From contig NZ_JAGIOE010000001.1 in the NCBI RefSeq assembly GCF_017876575.1, forward strand, positions 2,418,001 through 2,482,000: a DNA stretch of 64,000 nt, given 5' to 3'. The stretch is from Paeniglutamicibacter psychrophenolicus. Its GTDB lineage: Bacteria > Actinomycetota > Actinomycetes > Actinomycetales > Micrococcaceae. The notes under the pieces were generated by a model, which was not told the origin of the DNA, searched no databases, and saw only the letters and a program-made list of their open reading frames with translations. The position numbers were made by a program, and so were the translations under genes. Positions 47,511 through 55,889 of this stretch are shown here, in pieces. Within the stretch, counting starts at the first letter, position 1. Every line of letters starts with the position of its first letter.

Positions 47511-48821
47511 GTGATAGCCGATGACAACGCCACCGCGACGCCCGGGCCCGGCCGTCTCGGACGAGTGCGACCCCAGGACCTGGCCCTGGCGCTGGGCTAT
47601 GGGGGACTCACCTGGCTGCTGCACGCCCTGGCCATGGACAACGACGGGGCCTGGGGGCTGCAAAGGTACATCGGGTGGTGGCCGCTGCCGCTGGCCATCG
47701 GCTGCCTGGCCATTGCCCTGAGGCAACTCCACGTCCTGGCCGCCTCGGCCACCATGGCGGTGGCCGGGATCGTGCTGTTGCTGGTGGGCAGCAGCGGAGG
47801 GTTCTTCCTGGTCTTCGAAACCGTCTTCACGTTGGTGCTTTGGGGTGGCGCCAGGGTTTCGCGGGCCGCCGAGCACGGCTCGCTGGTGCTCACGGCGCTG
47901 CTGTCGATCGCGATGTACTTCGTGACCGGTTCCGCCGCGATCAGCGTGACCCTCGCCCTGGTTGCGGCGATGGTCCTGGTGATGCCCGCGCAATGGGCGG
48001 GAAACATCCGCCACGGCCGGGAGCTGGCGGCCAGCGAGGCACGCACCGCGGCTGCCATGGCCGAGGCCGCCGCGGCGCGCTCCGCGGCCCAAGATGCCGA
48101 ACACGAACGGATGCTGGTGGCCGAGCGCACCACCATGGCCCGCGAGGTCCACGACGTGCTCTCCGCCCGGCTTGCCGCGATTGCGCTGCAAAGCGGTGCG
48201 GCACTGAACGCCCCGCAGAACCCGGCGCTGGCCGCCCGCGCCATGGACGAGATCCGCGCACAGAGCGTCAACGGGATCGAGGAGCTGAACACCATGATCC
48301 GCATGCTGCACCGCGGCACCCCGCTCGCGCCGGCCGGGTCGCTGGGCGATGTCCCGGCCCTTCTCCGGACCTACAGCAGCTCGGGGCTCCGCGTCGCCTA
48401 CCGCAACGAGCTGCCCGGACGGGGAAGCACCCTGGATGCCGTGACCCAGGCAACCATCTACCGGACCATCAACGAGTCCCTGGTCAACTTCGCCAAGCAT
48501 GCCCCGGAGGGCGAACTCTCGCTCTCGCTGGTGCCCCGCGACGGGTCGGTGCTGTTGACGGCGTCCAACCCGGTGGCCGCCGGGCATCCGGGCGATGGCG
48601 GGGCCGCCGGCGTCCACGGCACGGGCACCGGACTGCGGGGCATGCGGGCCCGAAGCGCCGAGCTGGGCGGATCGTTCCGGATCTCGACGGCCAACAACGC
48701 CTTCGCGGTGTTCATGCTGCTGCCGATGGGCCACCGCCCGCCGGCAGCGGCCCCGGCGCCGGGGAAACCGGCCCCGCCCCTCGGCCACGCACCTGCCCAC
48801 CTCAACGAGGGAACCACGTGA
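47511..48821 (+). CDS. two-component sensor histidine kinase, NarL-type partner
   Basis: A 436-residue membrane kinase. Five to six N-terminal helices (about residues 20-165) are followed by a HisKA_3 dimerisation helix with the phospho-accepting His214 (REVHDVLSARLAAIALQSG), an N box NESLVNFAKHAP (Asn321), and a G2-like GTGTGLRGMRARSAELGG in the ATPase domain. The first 20 residues before the helices are polar. Start is uncertain: the GTG at 47511 has AAAGG directly next to it, and other in-frame starts exist at 47448 and 47565. The GTGA overlap at 48818-48821 ties it to the response regulator. Confidence 0.82.
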   Translation: MIADDNATATPGPGRLGRVRPQDLALALGYGGLTWLLHALAMDNDGAWGLQRYIGWWPLPLAIGCLAIALRQLHVLAASATMAVAGIVLLLVGSSGGFFLVFETVFTLVLWGGARVSRAAEHGSLVLTALLSIAMYFVTGSAAISVTLALVAAMVLVMPAQWAGNIRHGRELAASEARTAAAMAEAAAARSAAQDAEHERMLVAERTTMAREVHDVLSARLAAIALQSGAALNAPQNPALAARAMDEIRAQSVNGIEELNTMIRMLHRGTPLAPAGSLGDVPALLRTYSSSGLRVAYRNELPGRGSTLDAVTQATIYRTINESLVNFAKHAPEGELSLSLVPRDGSVLLTASNPVAAGHPGDGGAAGVHGTGTGLRGMRARSAELGGSFRISTANNAFAVFMLLPMGHRPPAAAPAPGKPAPPLGHAPAHLNEGTT

Positions 48822-49579
48822 GCGCACACCAACCGCCGGAACCGGGCCCCGAATCCCGCGAAGCACCACCCCGGGGTGCGATCACCGTGCTGCTGGCCGA
48901 CGACCACGCCGCGGTCCGGCTCGGCATGCGCATGGTCGTGGAATCTGCACCGGGATTCACCGTCGTCGGCGAGGCCGAAAACGGTGCCACCGCGGTATCC
49001 ATGGCCCGCGCCCTGCGGCCGGACGTGGTGCTCATGGACCTGCGCATGCCCGTCATGGACGGGGTTGCGGCCACCGGGCGGATCGTGGCCGAGGAGCTGT
49101 CCAAGGTCCTGGTGCTCACCACGTTCGACCACGACGAGTACCTCTTCGGGGCGCTGGCCGCCGGTGCCCAGGGCTTCCTGCTCAAGAGCGCGTCCCCGCA
49201 GTCCATCATCGCCGCCATGCACGCGGTGCTCGGAGGCGAGAAGGTGCTGGCCCCGGAAGTCACCGCCAAGATCGTGCACGCGGCGCTCGAGGCGGCGTCC
49301 GCGCCCGCCGCGGAAGCCATGGGCATCGACCCGCGCACGGTGCTGACCGGGCGGGAGCTGCAGGTCCTGCGGGAACTCGGGGCGGGCCACACCAACCACC
49401 GGATCGGGCGGAACCTGGGCATCGGCGAGACCACCGTGAAGACGCATGTTTCACGGCTCATGGGCAAGCTGGGCGTCGCCTCCAGGGTCCAGGCGGCCTT
49501 GGTCGCGCACCGTGCGTTCGCACAGGAACAGGAAATCCGCACCCAGCCCCCGGGCACCGGCCACAGGCGGAACCGGTGA
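48818..49579 (+). CDS. LuxR/NarL family response regulator
   Basis: A 253-residue regulator. The receiver domain has the acidic pocket ADD near residue 27-29 and the phosphorylated Asp74 in VVLMDLRMPVMDG, with Thr and Lys (LLTT-like LVLTTFDHDE and LLKSASP). The C-terminal LuxR-type helix-turn-helix reads LTGRELQVLRELGAGHTNHRIGRNLGIGETTVKTHVSRLMGKLG. Its GTG overlaps the stop of the histidine kinase, so the pair is co-translated. The target genes cannot be told; no response-regulator site was sought beyond the window's promoters. The first 20 residues are proline-rich. Confidence 0.93.
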   Translation: MSAHQPPEPGPESREAPPRGAITVLLADDHAAVRLGMRMVVESAPGFTVVGEAENGATAVSMARALRPDVVLMDLRMPVMDGVAATGRIVAEELSKVLVLTTFDHDEYLFGALAAGAQGFLLKSASPQSIIAAMHAVLGGEKVLAPEVTAKIVHAALEAASAPAAEAMGIDPRTVLTGRELQVLRELGAGHTNHRIGRNLGIGETTVKTHVSRLMGKLGVASRVQAALVAHRAFAQEQEIRTQPPGTGHRRNR

Positions 49580-49673
49580 CTTCCCGGCCGGCGGGGAGTA
49601 GCCTGAACCCGACGCGCCGAAGGGCCCCGTCCACCGTTCGGGGATACCCGGGGCGCCCGGGAAAGGGAACACC

Positions 49674-50234
49674 ATGGCCAAGCTGATCTACGCGTACCTC
49701 GCCTCGCTGGACGGGTACGTCGCCGACGCGTCGGGGGACTTCGGCTGGGCGTACCCGGGCGAGGAGGTCATGGACTTCATCAACGCCGCCGAGCGCGACG
49801 TGGGCACCTACCTGTACGGGCGCACCATGTACGAAATGATGTCCGGCTGGGAAACCGACCCCGGGTATGCCGCCGGGTCGCCCGGGGACGCAGAGTTCGC
49901 CCGCCTCTGGCAGGCCGCCGACAAGGTCGTGTTCTCACGCATCCTTCAGGCGGCGAGCACGAGGCGCACGCGGATCGAGCGCACCTTCGATGCCGGGATG
50001 GTGCGGGCACTGAAGGAAACCGCGGCAAAGGACCTCAGCGTTTCCGGCGCCGAGCTGGCGGCCGAGGCGTGGCGCGCGGGGCTCATCGACGAGTGCCAGG
50101 TCTTCGTGTCCCCGATGCTCGTCGGGGGAGGCAAGCGGATGTTCCCCGACGGGATCCGCCAACCGCTCGAGCTGCTCGAGGAGCGCCGCTTCGACAACGG
50201 CATGGTCTTCATGCGCCACCGCGTGCTGCACTAA
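49674..50234 (+). CDS. dihydrofolate reductase-like (RibD C-terminal) family protein
   Basis: A 186-residue cytoplasmic oxidoreductase-fold protein. MAKLIYAYLASLDGYVADASGDFGWAYPGEEV at the start, LYGRTMYEMMSGW, and SVSGAELAAEAWRAGLIDECQVFVSPMLVGGGKRMFP near the end are typical of the RibD-C/DHFR-related family (YwjB-like). It probably binds NADPH, but the substrate is unknown. AAAGGGA is six bases before the ATG. It converges on hpaD across 185 bases that hold several perfect hairpins. Confidence 0.87.
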   Translation: MAKLIYAYLASLDGYVADASGDFGWAYPGEEVMDFINAAERDVGTYLYGRTMYEMMSGWETDPGYAAGSPGDAEFARLWQAADKVVFSRILQAASTRRTRIERTFDAGMVRALKETAAKDLSVSGAELAAEAWRAGLIDECQVFVSPMLVGGGKRMFPDGIRQPLELLEERRFDNGMVFMRHRVLH

Positions 50235-50248
50235 CCGCCCCGGCGGCG

Positions 50249-50356
50249 GGATGCGGAAACGTTGCCGCATCCGCAAACACCGCCGGCTCCCGGCACGCAG
50301 AAGGAGCCGGGCACGCCGAAGGGGCCGGCGCGCACGCACCATCGCCACGATGGTGC
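50249..50356. repeat. cluster of three perfect hairpins plus tandem repeat
   Basis: GGATGCGG/CCGCATCC (50249-50256 with 50265-50272), CCGGCTCC/GGAGCCGG (50283-50290 with 50303-50310) and GCACCATCG/CGATGGTGC (50336-50344 with 50348-50356, three-base loop). The middle part also holds two near-identical 18-19 base units (GGCACGC-N-GAAGGNGCCGG). These fill the 185 bases between two convergent genes. Some may be terminators, though no long T-run is present. Confidence 0.6.
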
Positions 50357-50419
50357 CATGCACGCCGACCCCCCGTCGAACGCGAAGGTCCGGTGGTGCT
50401 GCGGGTTGCCGGGGGCCGG

Positions 50420-51529
50420 CTAGAGCTGGTGGCCCATCTTGAAGCCGACTTCCTCGCCCGGGTCCCCGGTCAGCGCGTTGCCCGGTGCGCGGGTGTAGGA
50501 GAAGCCGTCGGCCCCCACGGTCACCGCCATCTCGGAGGAATCGGTGCGCTTGACGACCTCGCGCGGGTTGCCGTCCAGGTCAAGGACCAGGGAGGCCTCG
50601 GTGTACCAGGACGGGACCACGGGGTTGCCCCACCAGTCGCGGCGCTGGTTGTCGTGCACGTCCCAGGTGATCACCGGGTTGTCCGGGTCCCCGGTGTAGT
50701 AGTCCTGGGTGTAGATCTCGATGCGGTGGTCATCGGGGTCCAGGATGTAGAGGTAGAACGCGTTGGAGACGCCGTGGCGTCCGGGGCCGCGCTCGATGCG
50801 GTCGGACATGCGCAGGGCGCCCATCTTGTCGCAGATCTGGATGATGTTGTGCTTCTCGTGGGTGGAGAAGGCCACGTGGTGCAGGCGCGGGCCGTCGCCG
50901 CCGGTCAGCGCGGTGTCGTGCACGGTGCCCTTGCGGTGCATCCAAGCGGCGTAGGTGGTGCCTTCCTCGTCCTGGATGTCCTCGGTGACGCGGAAGCCCA
51001 GGTCCTCCAGGTAGGCCCGGCCGCGCGGCACATCCGGGGTGACCTGGTTGAAGTGGTCCAGGCGGACCAGCTCGCCGGCGTTGTAGATGTCGTAGCGCTG
51101 GTGCAGGCGCTCGACGTGGGTGGTCTCGAAGAAGAACTCGTAGGGGAAGCCCAGCGGGTCCTCCACGCGGACCGCATCGCCGATGCCGCGCACGAAGCCC
51201 TCGGTGCGGCGTTCGGTGCGGCAGCCCAGTTCCTTGTAGTAGGCCTCGGCGGCGTCGACGTCCGCGTTGGAGCGCACGCGGAAGGCCATGGCCTTCAGCG
51301 CCGCGACCGGGCCGAGGGTCAACACCAGGTTGTGGTGGATGAACTCCTCGAAGGAGCGCAGGTAGATCTGCGTGTCGTCCTCGTAGGACACGTGCAGGCC
51401 CAGCATGTCGACGTAGAACTTGCGCGAGGCGGCCAGGTCGGTGACGACGAGCTCGGCGTAGGCGCAGCGCAGGATGTCCGGGGCCGGAACCGAGGGGGTG
51501 GGAACGGGGTTGGTGGGTGTCTTGGTCAT
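50420..51529 (-). CDS. hpaD: 3,4-dihydroxyphenylacetate 2,3-dioxygenase
   Basis: Cleaves the ring of homoprotocatechuate between C2 and C3. The 369-residue protein has the metal ligands His159, His218 and Glu271, each exactly four residues beyond the His155, His214 and Glu267 of the well-studied Brevibacterium enzyme, and His204 matches the catalytic His200. The sequence also resembles the manganese-dependent Arthrobacter globiformis enzyme. Whether Mn or Fe is used cannot be seen from ligands. Last gene of the meta-cleavage operon; AAGGAG lies about 12 bases upstream. Confidence 0.95.
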   Translation of the reverse strand: MTKTPTNPVPTPSVPAPDILRCAYAELVVTDLAASRKFYVDMLGLHVSYEDDTQIYLRSFEEFIHHNLVLTLGPVAALKAMAFRVRSNADVDAAEAYYKELGCRTERRTEGFVRGIGDAVRVEDPLGFPYEFFFETTHVERLHQRYDIYNAGELVRLDHFNQVTPDVPRGRAYLEDLGFRVTEDIQDEEGTTYAAWMHRKGTVHDTALTGGDGPRLHHVAFSTHEKHNIIQICDKMGALRMSDRIERGPGRHGVSNAFYLYILDPDDHRIEIYTQDYYTGDPDNPVITWDVHDNQRRDWWGNPVVPSWYTEASLVLDLDGNPREVVKRTDSSEMAVTVGADGFSYTRAPGNALTGDPGEEVGFKMGHQL

Positions 51530-51577
51530 GACGGGGTTCGCTCCTTCGCGAATAAAGCTGGAAAGTTGGGGGAGTGG

Positions 51578-53083
51578 CTAGGCGCCGAACTTGGGGGTGT
51601 GGACCTCTCCGAGGGTGATGTGCACGGCCTGCTGGTCGGTGTAGAAGTCGATGGAGCGGTAGCCGCCCTCGTGTCCCAGTCCCGAGGCCTTCACGCCGCC
51701 GAACGGGCTGCGCAAATCGCGCACGTTGTGGCTGTTGAGCCAGACCATGCCTGCCTCGACGTCCTGGGCGAAGTTGTGCGCGCGCTTGAGGTCGTTGGTC
51801 CACACGTAGGCGGCCAGCCCGTACTTGGTGTTGTTGGCCAGCGCCAGGGCCTCCTCGTCGGTGTCGAACGGGGTGATCGCCACGACGGGGCCGAAGATCT
51901 CCTCCTGGAAGATGCGGGCGTCCGGGGCGACGTCGACGAACACGGTCGGGGCGACGTAGGAACCGTTCTCCTGGCCTTCGGGCAGGTTCTCCGGGCGTCC
52001 GCCGCCGGCCACGACGCGGGCCTCGGTCTTGCCGATTTCCACGTAGCCCATGACCTTGGCGTAGTGCTCGGGGTGCACCAGCGCGCCGACCTGGGTCTCG
52101 GGATCGTGCGGGTCCCCGACCTTGATGTTCTTCGCGCGCGCGGCGTAGGCCTCGATGAACTTCTCGTAGATGGGGCGCTCGACCAGGATGCGCGAGCCTG
52201 CGGTGCAGCGCTCGCCGTTGAGCGAGAACACGCCAAAGAGGGTGGAATCGATGGCGGCGTCGAAATCGGCATCGGCGAACACGATGGCCGGGGACTTGCC
52301 GCCCAGCTCCATGGACATGCCCTTGAGGTTTTCGGCGCAGTTGCGGAAGATCAGCTGGCCGGTGGAGGACTCGCCGGTGAAGGAGATCAGCGGAACCTTC
52401 GGGTGCTTGACCAGCGCGTCGCCGGCCTCCTCGCCGATGCCGTTGACCAGGTTGAAGACGCCGACCGGCAGGCCCGCATCCTCGAAGATGGTGGCCCACA
52501 GCGAGGCCGAGAGCGGGGTGAACTCGGCCGGCTTCAGCACCACGGTGCAGCCCGAGGCGATGGCCGGGGCGAGCTTCCAGGATTCGAGCATGAACGGGGT
52601 GTTCCACGGGGTGATCAGCCCGGCCACACCGATCGGCTTGCGGTTGACGTAGTTCAGCTGGGAACCGGGGACCTTCAGCGCGGTGTCGTGCTGGGCGACG
52701 ATCAAATCGGCGAAGAAGCGGAAGTTCTCCGCGGCGCGCTGGGCCTGGCCGCGGGCCTGGGTGATCGGCAGGCCGGTGTCGAAGGTTTCCATCTCCGCGA
52801 GGCGGTCTTCGGCGGCGACGACGGCGTCGGCGATCTTGTACAGCACCTTGGCGCGGGCGCGGGCACTCATGGTCGGCCACGGGCCGTTCTTGAAGGCCTC
52901 GGTGGCGGCCGCGACCGCGGCGTCGATGTCGGCCTTCTGGCCCGCGGCGGCGGTGGCGTAGGTCGTGTTGGTCACCGGGTCCAGCACCTCGAAGGTCTCC
53001 CCGTTGATGGAGTCGACGAACTTGCCGTCGATGTAGTGCTGGATTCTCGTCGGAAGGTTCTCGGGAACGAAGTGCTTGCTCAT
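51578..53083 (-). CDS. hpaE: 5-carboxymethyl-2-hydroxymuconate semialdehyde dehydrogenase
   Basis: NAD-dependent aldehyde dehydrogenase that oxidises the product of HpaD. The 501-residue protein has the catalytic Cys293 (NGERCTAGSR) and Glu259 (MELGGKSPAIVF), the oxyanion Asn near residue 161 (ITPWNTPF), and the nucleotide-binding FTGESSTGQ. The order GntR-hpaE-hpaD and the 48-base gap support the substrate; by sequence alone it could be another ALDH. AAGGAG lies eight bases before the ATG. Confidence 0.92.
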   Translation of the reverse strand: MSKHFVPENLPTRIQHYIDGKFVDSINGETFEVLDPVTNTTYATAAAGQKADIDAAVAAATEAFKNGPWPTMSARARAKVLYKIADAVVAAEDRLAEMETFDTGLPITQARGQAQRAAENFRFFADLIVAQHDTALKVPGSQLNYVNRKPIGVAGLITPWNTPFMLESWKLAPAIASGCTVVLKPAEFTPLSASLWATIFEDAGLPVGVFNLVNGIGEEAGDALVKHPKVPLISFTGESSTGQLIFRNCAENLKGMSMELGGKSPAIVFADADFDAAIDSTLFGVFSLNGERCTAGSRILVERPIYEKFIEAYAARAKNIKVGDPHDPETQVGALVHPEHYAKVMGYVEIGKTEARVVAGGGRPENLPEGQENGSYVAPTVFVDVAPDARIFQEEIFGPVVAITPFDTDEEALALANNTKYGLAAYVWTNDLKRAHNFAQDVEAGMVWLNSHNVRDLRSPFGGVKASGLGHEGGYRSIDFYTDQQAVHITLGEVHTPKFGA

Positions 53084-53136
53084 TTACTGGCTCCTTGTGG
53101 GGGATTGCGGGGGAAAGCGGTGTGCTGCGAAAAGGG

Positions 53137-53796
53137 CTAGAGCGGGGAGGCCGGGAGGTTGGCCGCCGCCAGGTAGGCGTTCAGGGTGGTGGTGCGGTGG
53201 GCACGGGCCGCCTGTTCGATTTGCGCGGCCGGGGCCCGGGTCTCGATCAAATCCAGCAGCCGGGCGTGCTCGGCCACCGATTCCCGGGCGCGGCCGGGGA
53301 TGTGGGTGAAGGAGGAGGTGCGCATCACGGCCAGGCGGTTCCAACCGCGGTGCACCAGCTCTAGGATGTGCGGGTTGGGGCAATTGCGGTAGAGCACCTG
53401 GTGGAACTCGTTGTTCAGTTCGGTGAAGCGCACCGCGTCGAAGTCGACCAACAGGTCGGCCATGGCCTGGTTGATGGCCCGGGCCGCGGCCAGCTGGCCG
53501 GCGTCGATGAACGGGGCGCTCAGCGCGGTGGCCGCGCCCTCGATGATCGCCAGGGTCTGCATGGTGTGCAGGTAGAGCGTGGTGTCCGCGGCGGCCACCA
53601 TGGCCCCGACGTTTCGTTCGAAGGTCACCAGGCCCTCGGCCTCCAGCCGGCGGATGGCCTCGCGGACCGGGACCACCGAGCAGCCAAGCTCGGCGGCGAT
53701 GGTGCCCAGCACCAGCCGGTAGCCGGGGGTGAAGGTTCCCTCGGTGATCTTCTCGTGCAGCAGCCGGTAGGCCGACTCTGACTTGCTCGGTGCCAT
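53137..53796 (-). CDS. GntR family regulator with FCD domain (operon regulator)
   Basis: A 219-residue FadR-subfamily regulator: N-terminal winged helix (SAYRLLHEKITEGTFTPGYRLVLGTIAAELGCSVVPVREAIRRLEAEGLV) and an FCD ligand domain with metal-type residues (FTELNNEFHQVLYRNCPNPHILELV). It is encoded inside the meta-cleavage operon, eight bases after the fusion gene, so it is probably autoregulated. A matching palindrome, ATCGTATACGAT, lies just upstream of the first gene of the operon. Confidence 0.92.
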   Translation of the reverse strand: MAPSKSESAYRLLHEKITEGTFTPGYRLVLGTIAAELGCSVVPVREAIRRLEAEGLVTFERNVGAMVAAADTTLYLHTMQTLAIIEGAATALSAPFIDAGQLAAARAINQAMADLLVDFDAVRFTELNNEFHQVLYRNCPNPHILELVHRGWNRLAVMRTSSFTHIPGRARESVAEHARLLDLIETRAPAAQIEQAARAHRTTTLNAYLAAANLPASPL

Positions 53797-53803
53797 GGCG
53801 GGC

Positions 53804-55309
53804 CTAGATTTCCGGTTCGCCGTCGGCGACCCACTGGTTGTACTTGGCCTTCCAGCCGGTGTTCATCGGGAACAGGCCCTCGATCTTGCTGCCCTTGGAC
53901 ACGTTCAGGAAGACGAAGGTGTCCTGGCGCTCGGATTCGACGACCTCCTCGGCGATCTCGGCGGCCAGGTGCGGCGGGATGACCAGGATGCCGTCGGCGT
54001 CGGCGATGACGATGTCCCCGGGCACGATGGTGGTCCCCCCGCAGCCCACGGCCACGTCGGTGTCCCACGGCACGTGCTTGCGCCCCAGCACCGCCGGGTG
54101 CGCGCCGTTGTGGAAGGTCGGGATGTCTAGGGCCGATACGGCGTCCAGGTCGCGGACCCCGCCGTCGGTGATGATGGCCTCGGCGCCGCGGACCTGGGTG
54201 CGCATCGCCAGGATGTCGCCGAGGGTGCCGGAGCCCTTCTCGCCGCGGGCCTCCATGACCAGGATCTCGCCCGGGCCGATGTCGTCGATGACGCGCTTCT
54301 GCGCGTTGTAGCCGCCGCCGTGGGACTTGAACAGGTCCTCGCGGCCCGGCACGTAGCGCAGCGTGCGGGCGGTGCCGATGACCTTGGTCATGCCCTTGGT
54401 GGCCTGCAGCCCGTCGACCGAGACGTTGTTCAGTCCGCGCTTGCGCAACGCGCCGGAGATGGTTGCGGTGGCCACGGAGAGCAGCTTTTCCTTGACCTCG
54501 TCGGTCAGTGCCTGCTTGCCGGTGATCGGCAGCTCGATGCCCGCGCCGGCGGCGGTGCCGAAGGCGTCGATCCGATCCGCGTCGGTGATCTTGGGCTGGT
54601 TGCCGAAGGCGGCGAAGTCCGCCGTGCCCTCCACGACGGTGGTGGACAGGCGCCCGGTGCCCAGGCCGGCGGCCTCATCGTCGACCTGCACCTCGACCGT
54701 ATCGCCCGGGACGATCACCGAGGAACCTGCCGGGGTGCCGGTGAGGATCACGTCGCCGGCCTTCAGCGTCATCTGCTGCGAGAGGTCCGCGACGATCTGC
54801 GCGAAGGAGAAGATGAGTTCTTCGGTGGTGGCGTCCTGGGCGAGCTGGCCGTTGACCCAGGTGCGGATGCGCAGGGCTTCCGGGTTCACGGCCGCCGCGG
54901 GAAGCAGCACCGGGCCCATCGGGGTGTAGCCATCTCCCGACTTGGAGCGGATGTTCGAACCCTTGTCGGCGTACTTCATGTCGTACACGCCCAGGTCGTT
55001 GGAGGCGGTCACGTACCCGACGTGGCTCCAGGCGTTCTCGACACTGACGCGGCGGGCGTCGTCGCCGATGACCAGGGCGATCTCGCCCTCGAAGGCGAGC
55101 AGTTCGGTGCCGGCCGGGCGCTCGACGGTGGAACCGGAGGCTGCCAGCGAGGAGGAGGCCTTCATGAAGTAGGAGGGGAATGCCGGGGTGCGGCCGCGTT
55201 GGGCGGCGCGGGAGGAGTAGGAGAGGTGCACTGCAAGAACCTTGCCGGCCTTGTCGAAGATGGACTGGTCGACCTGGACCGGTTCGGTGGCTGTGGCGTC
55301 GCTGCTCAC
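53804..55309 (-). CDS. FAH-family isomerase/decarboxylase fused to RraA-like domain
   Basis: A 501-residue fusion. N-terminal half (about 20-235): fumarylacetoacetate hydrolase family, as in HpaG, with metal ligands Glu74 and Glu76 (FEGEIALVIG), Asp105 and the GTPAG segment near 191-195. C-terminal half (about 270-480): RraA-like fold with GDILAMRTQ, GGVRD (383-387) and GDIVIADADGILVIP. In the hpa pathway the FAH domain would act on the decarboxylated/isomerised ring-fission product. E. coli HpaG is two FAH halves; here the second is replaced. RraA-fold enzymes include aldolases and oxaloacetate decarboxylases, so the second half may replace HpaI or the decarboxylase (inference). GTG at 55309 follows AGGAGG. 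Confidence 0.85.
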   Translation of the reverse strand: MSSDATATEPVQVDQSIFDKAGKVLAVHLSYSSRAAQRGRTPAFPSYFMKASSSLAASGSTVERPAGTELLAFEGEIALVIGDDARRVSVENAWSHVGYVTASNDLGVYDMKYADKGSNIRSKSGDGYTPMGPVLLPAAAVNPEALRIRTWVNGQLAQDATTEELIFSFAQIVADLSQQMTLKAGDVILTGTPAGSSVIVPGDTVEVQVDDEAAGLGTGRLSTTVVEGTADFAAFGNQPKITDADRIDAFGTAAGAGIELPITGKQALTDEVKEKLLSVATATISGALRKRGLNNVSVDGLQATKGMTKVIGTARTLRYVPGREDLFKSHGGGYNAQKRVIDDIGPGEILVMEARGEKGSGTLGDILAMRTQVRGAEAIITDGGVRDLDAVSALDIPTFHNGAHPAVLGRKHVPWDTDVAVGCGGTTIVPGDIVIADADGILVIPPHLAAEIAEEVVESERQDTFVFLNVSKGSKIEGLFPMNTGWKAKYNQWVADGEPEI

Positions 55310-55332
55310 GGTTTCCTCCTGTTGTGTATGAA

Positions 55333-55344
55333 ATCGTATACGAT
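55333..55344 (-). promoter_or_regulatory. GntR (FCD-type) operator palindrome
   Basis: A perfect 12-bp palindrome ATCGTATACGAT, 24 bases upstream of the GTG of the fusion gene. FadR-type regulators typically bind such GTATAC-centred sites, and the GntR gene lies in the same operon. The site sits in a position to block transcription of the operon. Confidence 0.65.
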
Positions 55345-55889
55345 CTAGTGTGATCTCGATCTCCCGGCCTGTCAAGGGTTGGCCCGCCGCAAGGGTGTCG
55401 GTGCTGGCATGAAATGCCCAAGATCCCCGGATCCATGCGGGAAATCGGTGGCCCGCCCGAGCCGGAAAAGATTTTCCGACAATCCCGCGAAATCGGCGTC
55501 ACGATCCCGGGCACCCCGGCTCTTAATGTTTGAAACCAGCAAGGTGAACGCCTTTGCTGCTTCGAGAAGGGGTGCACGGAGCGCTACGGCGGGTTCTTGG
55601 GGAACCTGCCGCGGCCCGCGGGCACCGGTCAAGCGATGTCGGCTAGCGAATCGGCCGCTGCGTGTCTCGTCTCCTTTGGGGGAGGCGGGGCACGCCATCG
55701 TGACGACGCGCGACGTGGTGTGGCCGCGACACGGATTTCACGGCGGGGCCCGGATTCCTTGGGGAGGGTCCGGGATCCGCCGATGCCGTACCCGAGGGGC
55801 GGCCCAGGGGCCGCGCGCCGAAACGTCGGTGCGCCATGGAAGTGTATGCGGCAACCATCGTCCCCGTTGCACATCAGGAGCCAACCGAC
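55345..55889. other. intergenic region upstream of the meta-cleavage operon
   Basis: Together with the short leader of the operon this is a gap of 580 bases without a convincing gene. It contains a perfect dyad CGGAAAA-GA-TTTTCCG at 55463-55478 with GAAATCGG repeated on either side (about 55441 and 55489), which may be a second regulatory site. The rest is featureless apart from a candidate ribosome binding site for the next gene. Confidence 0.55.

Noticed and set aside
50069-53140. Open frame of about 1,020 codons antisense to hpaD and hpaE
   Set aside because: Lies exactly opposite two well-identified genes and has low-complexity Gly/Val/Arg composition.
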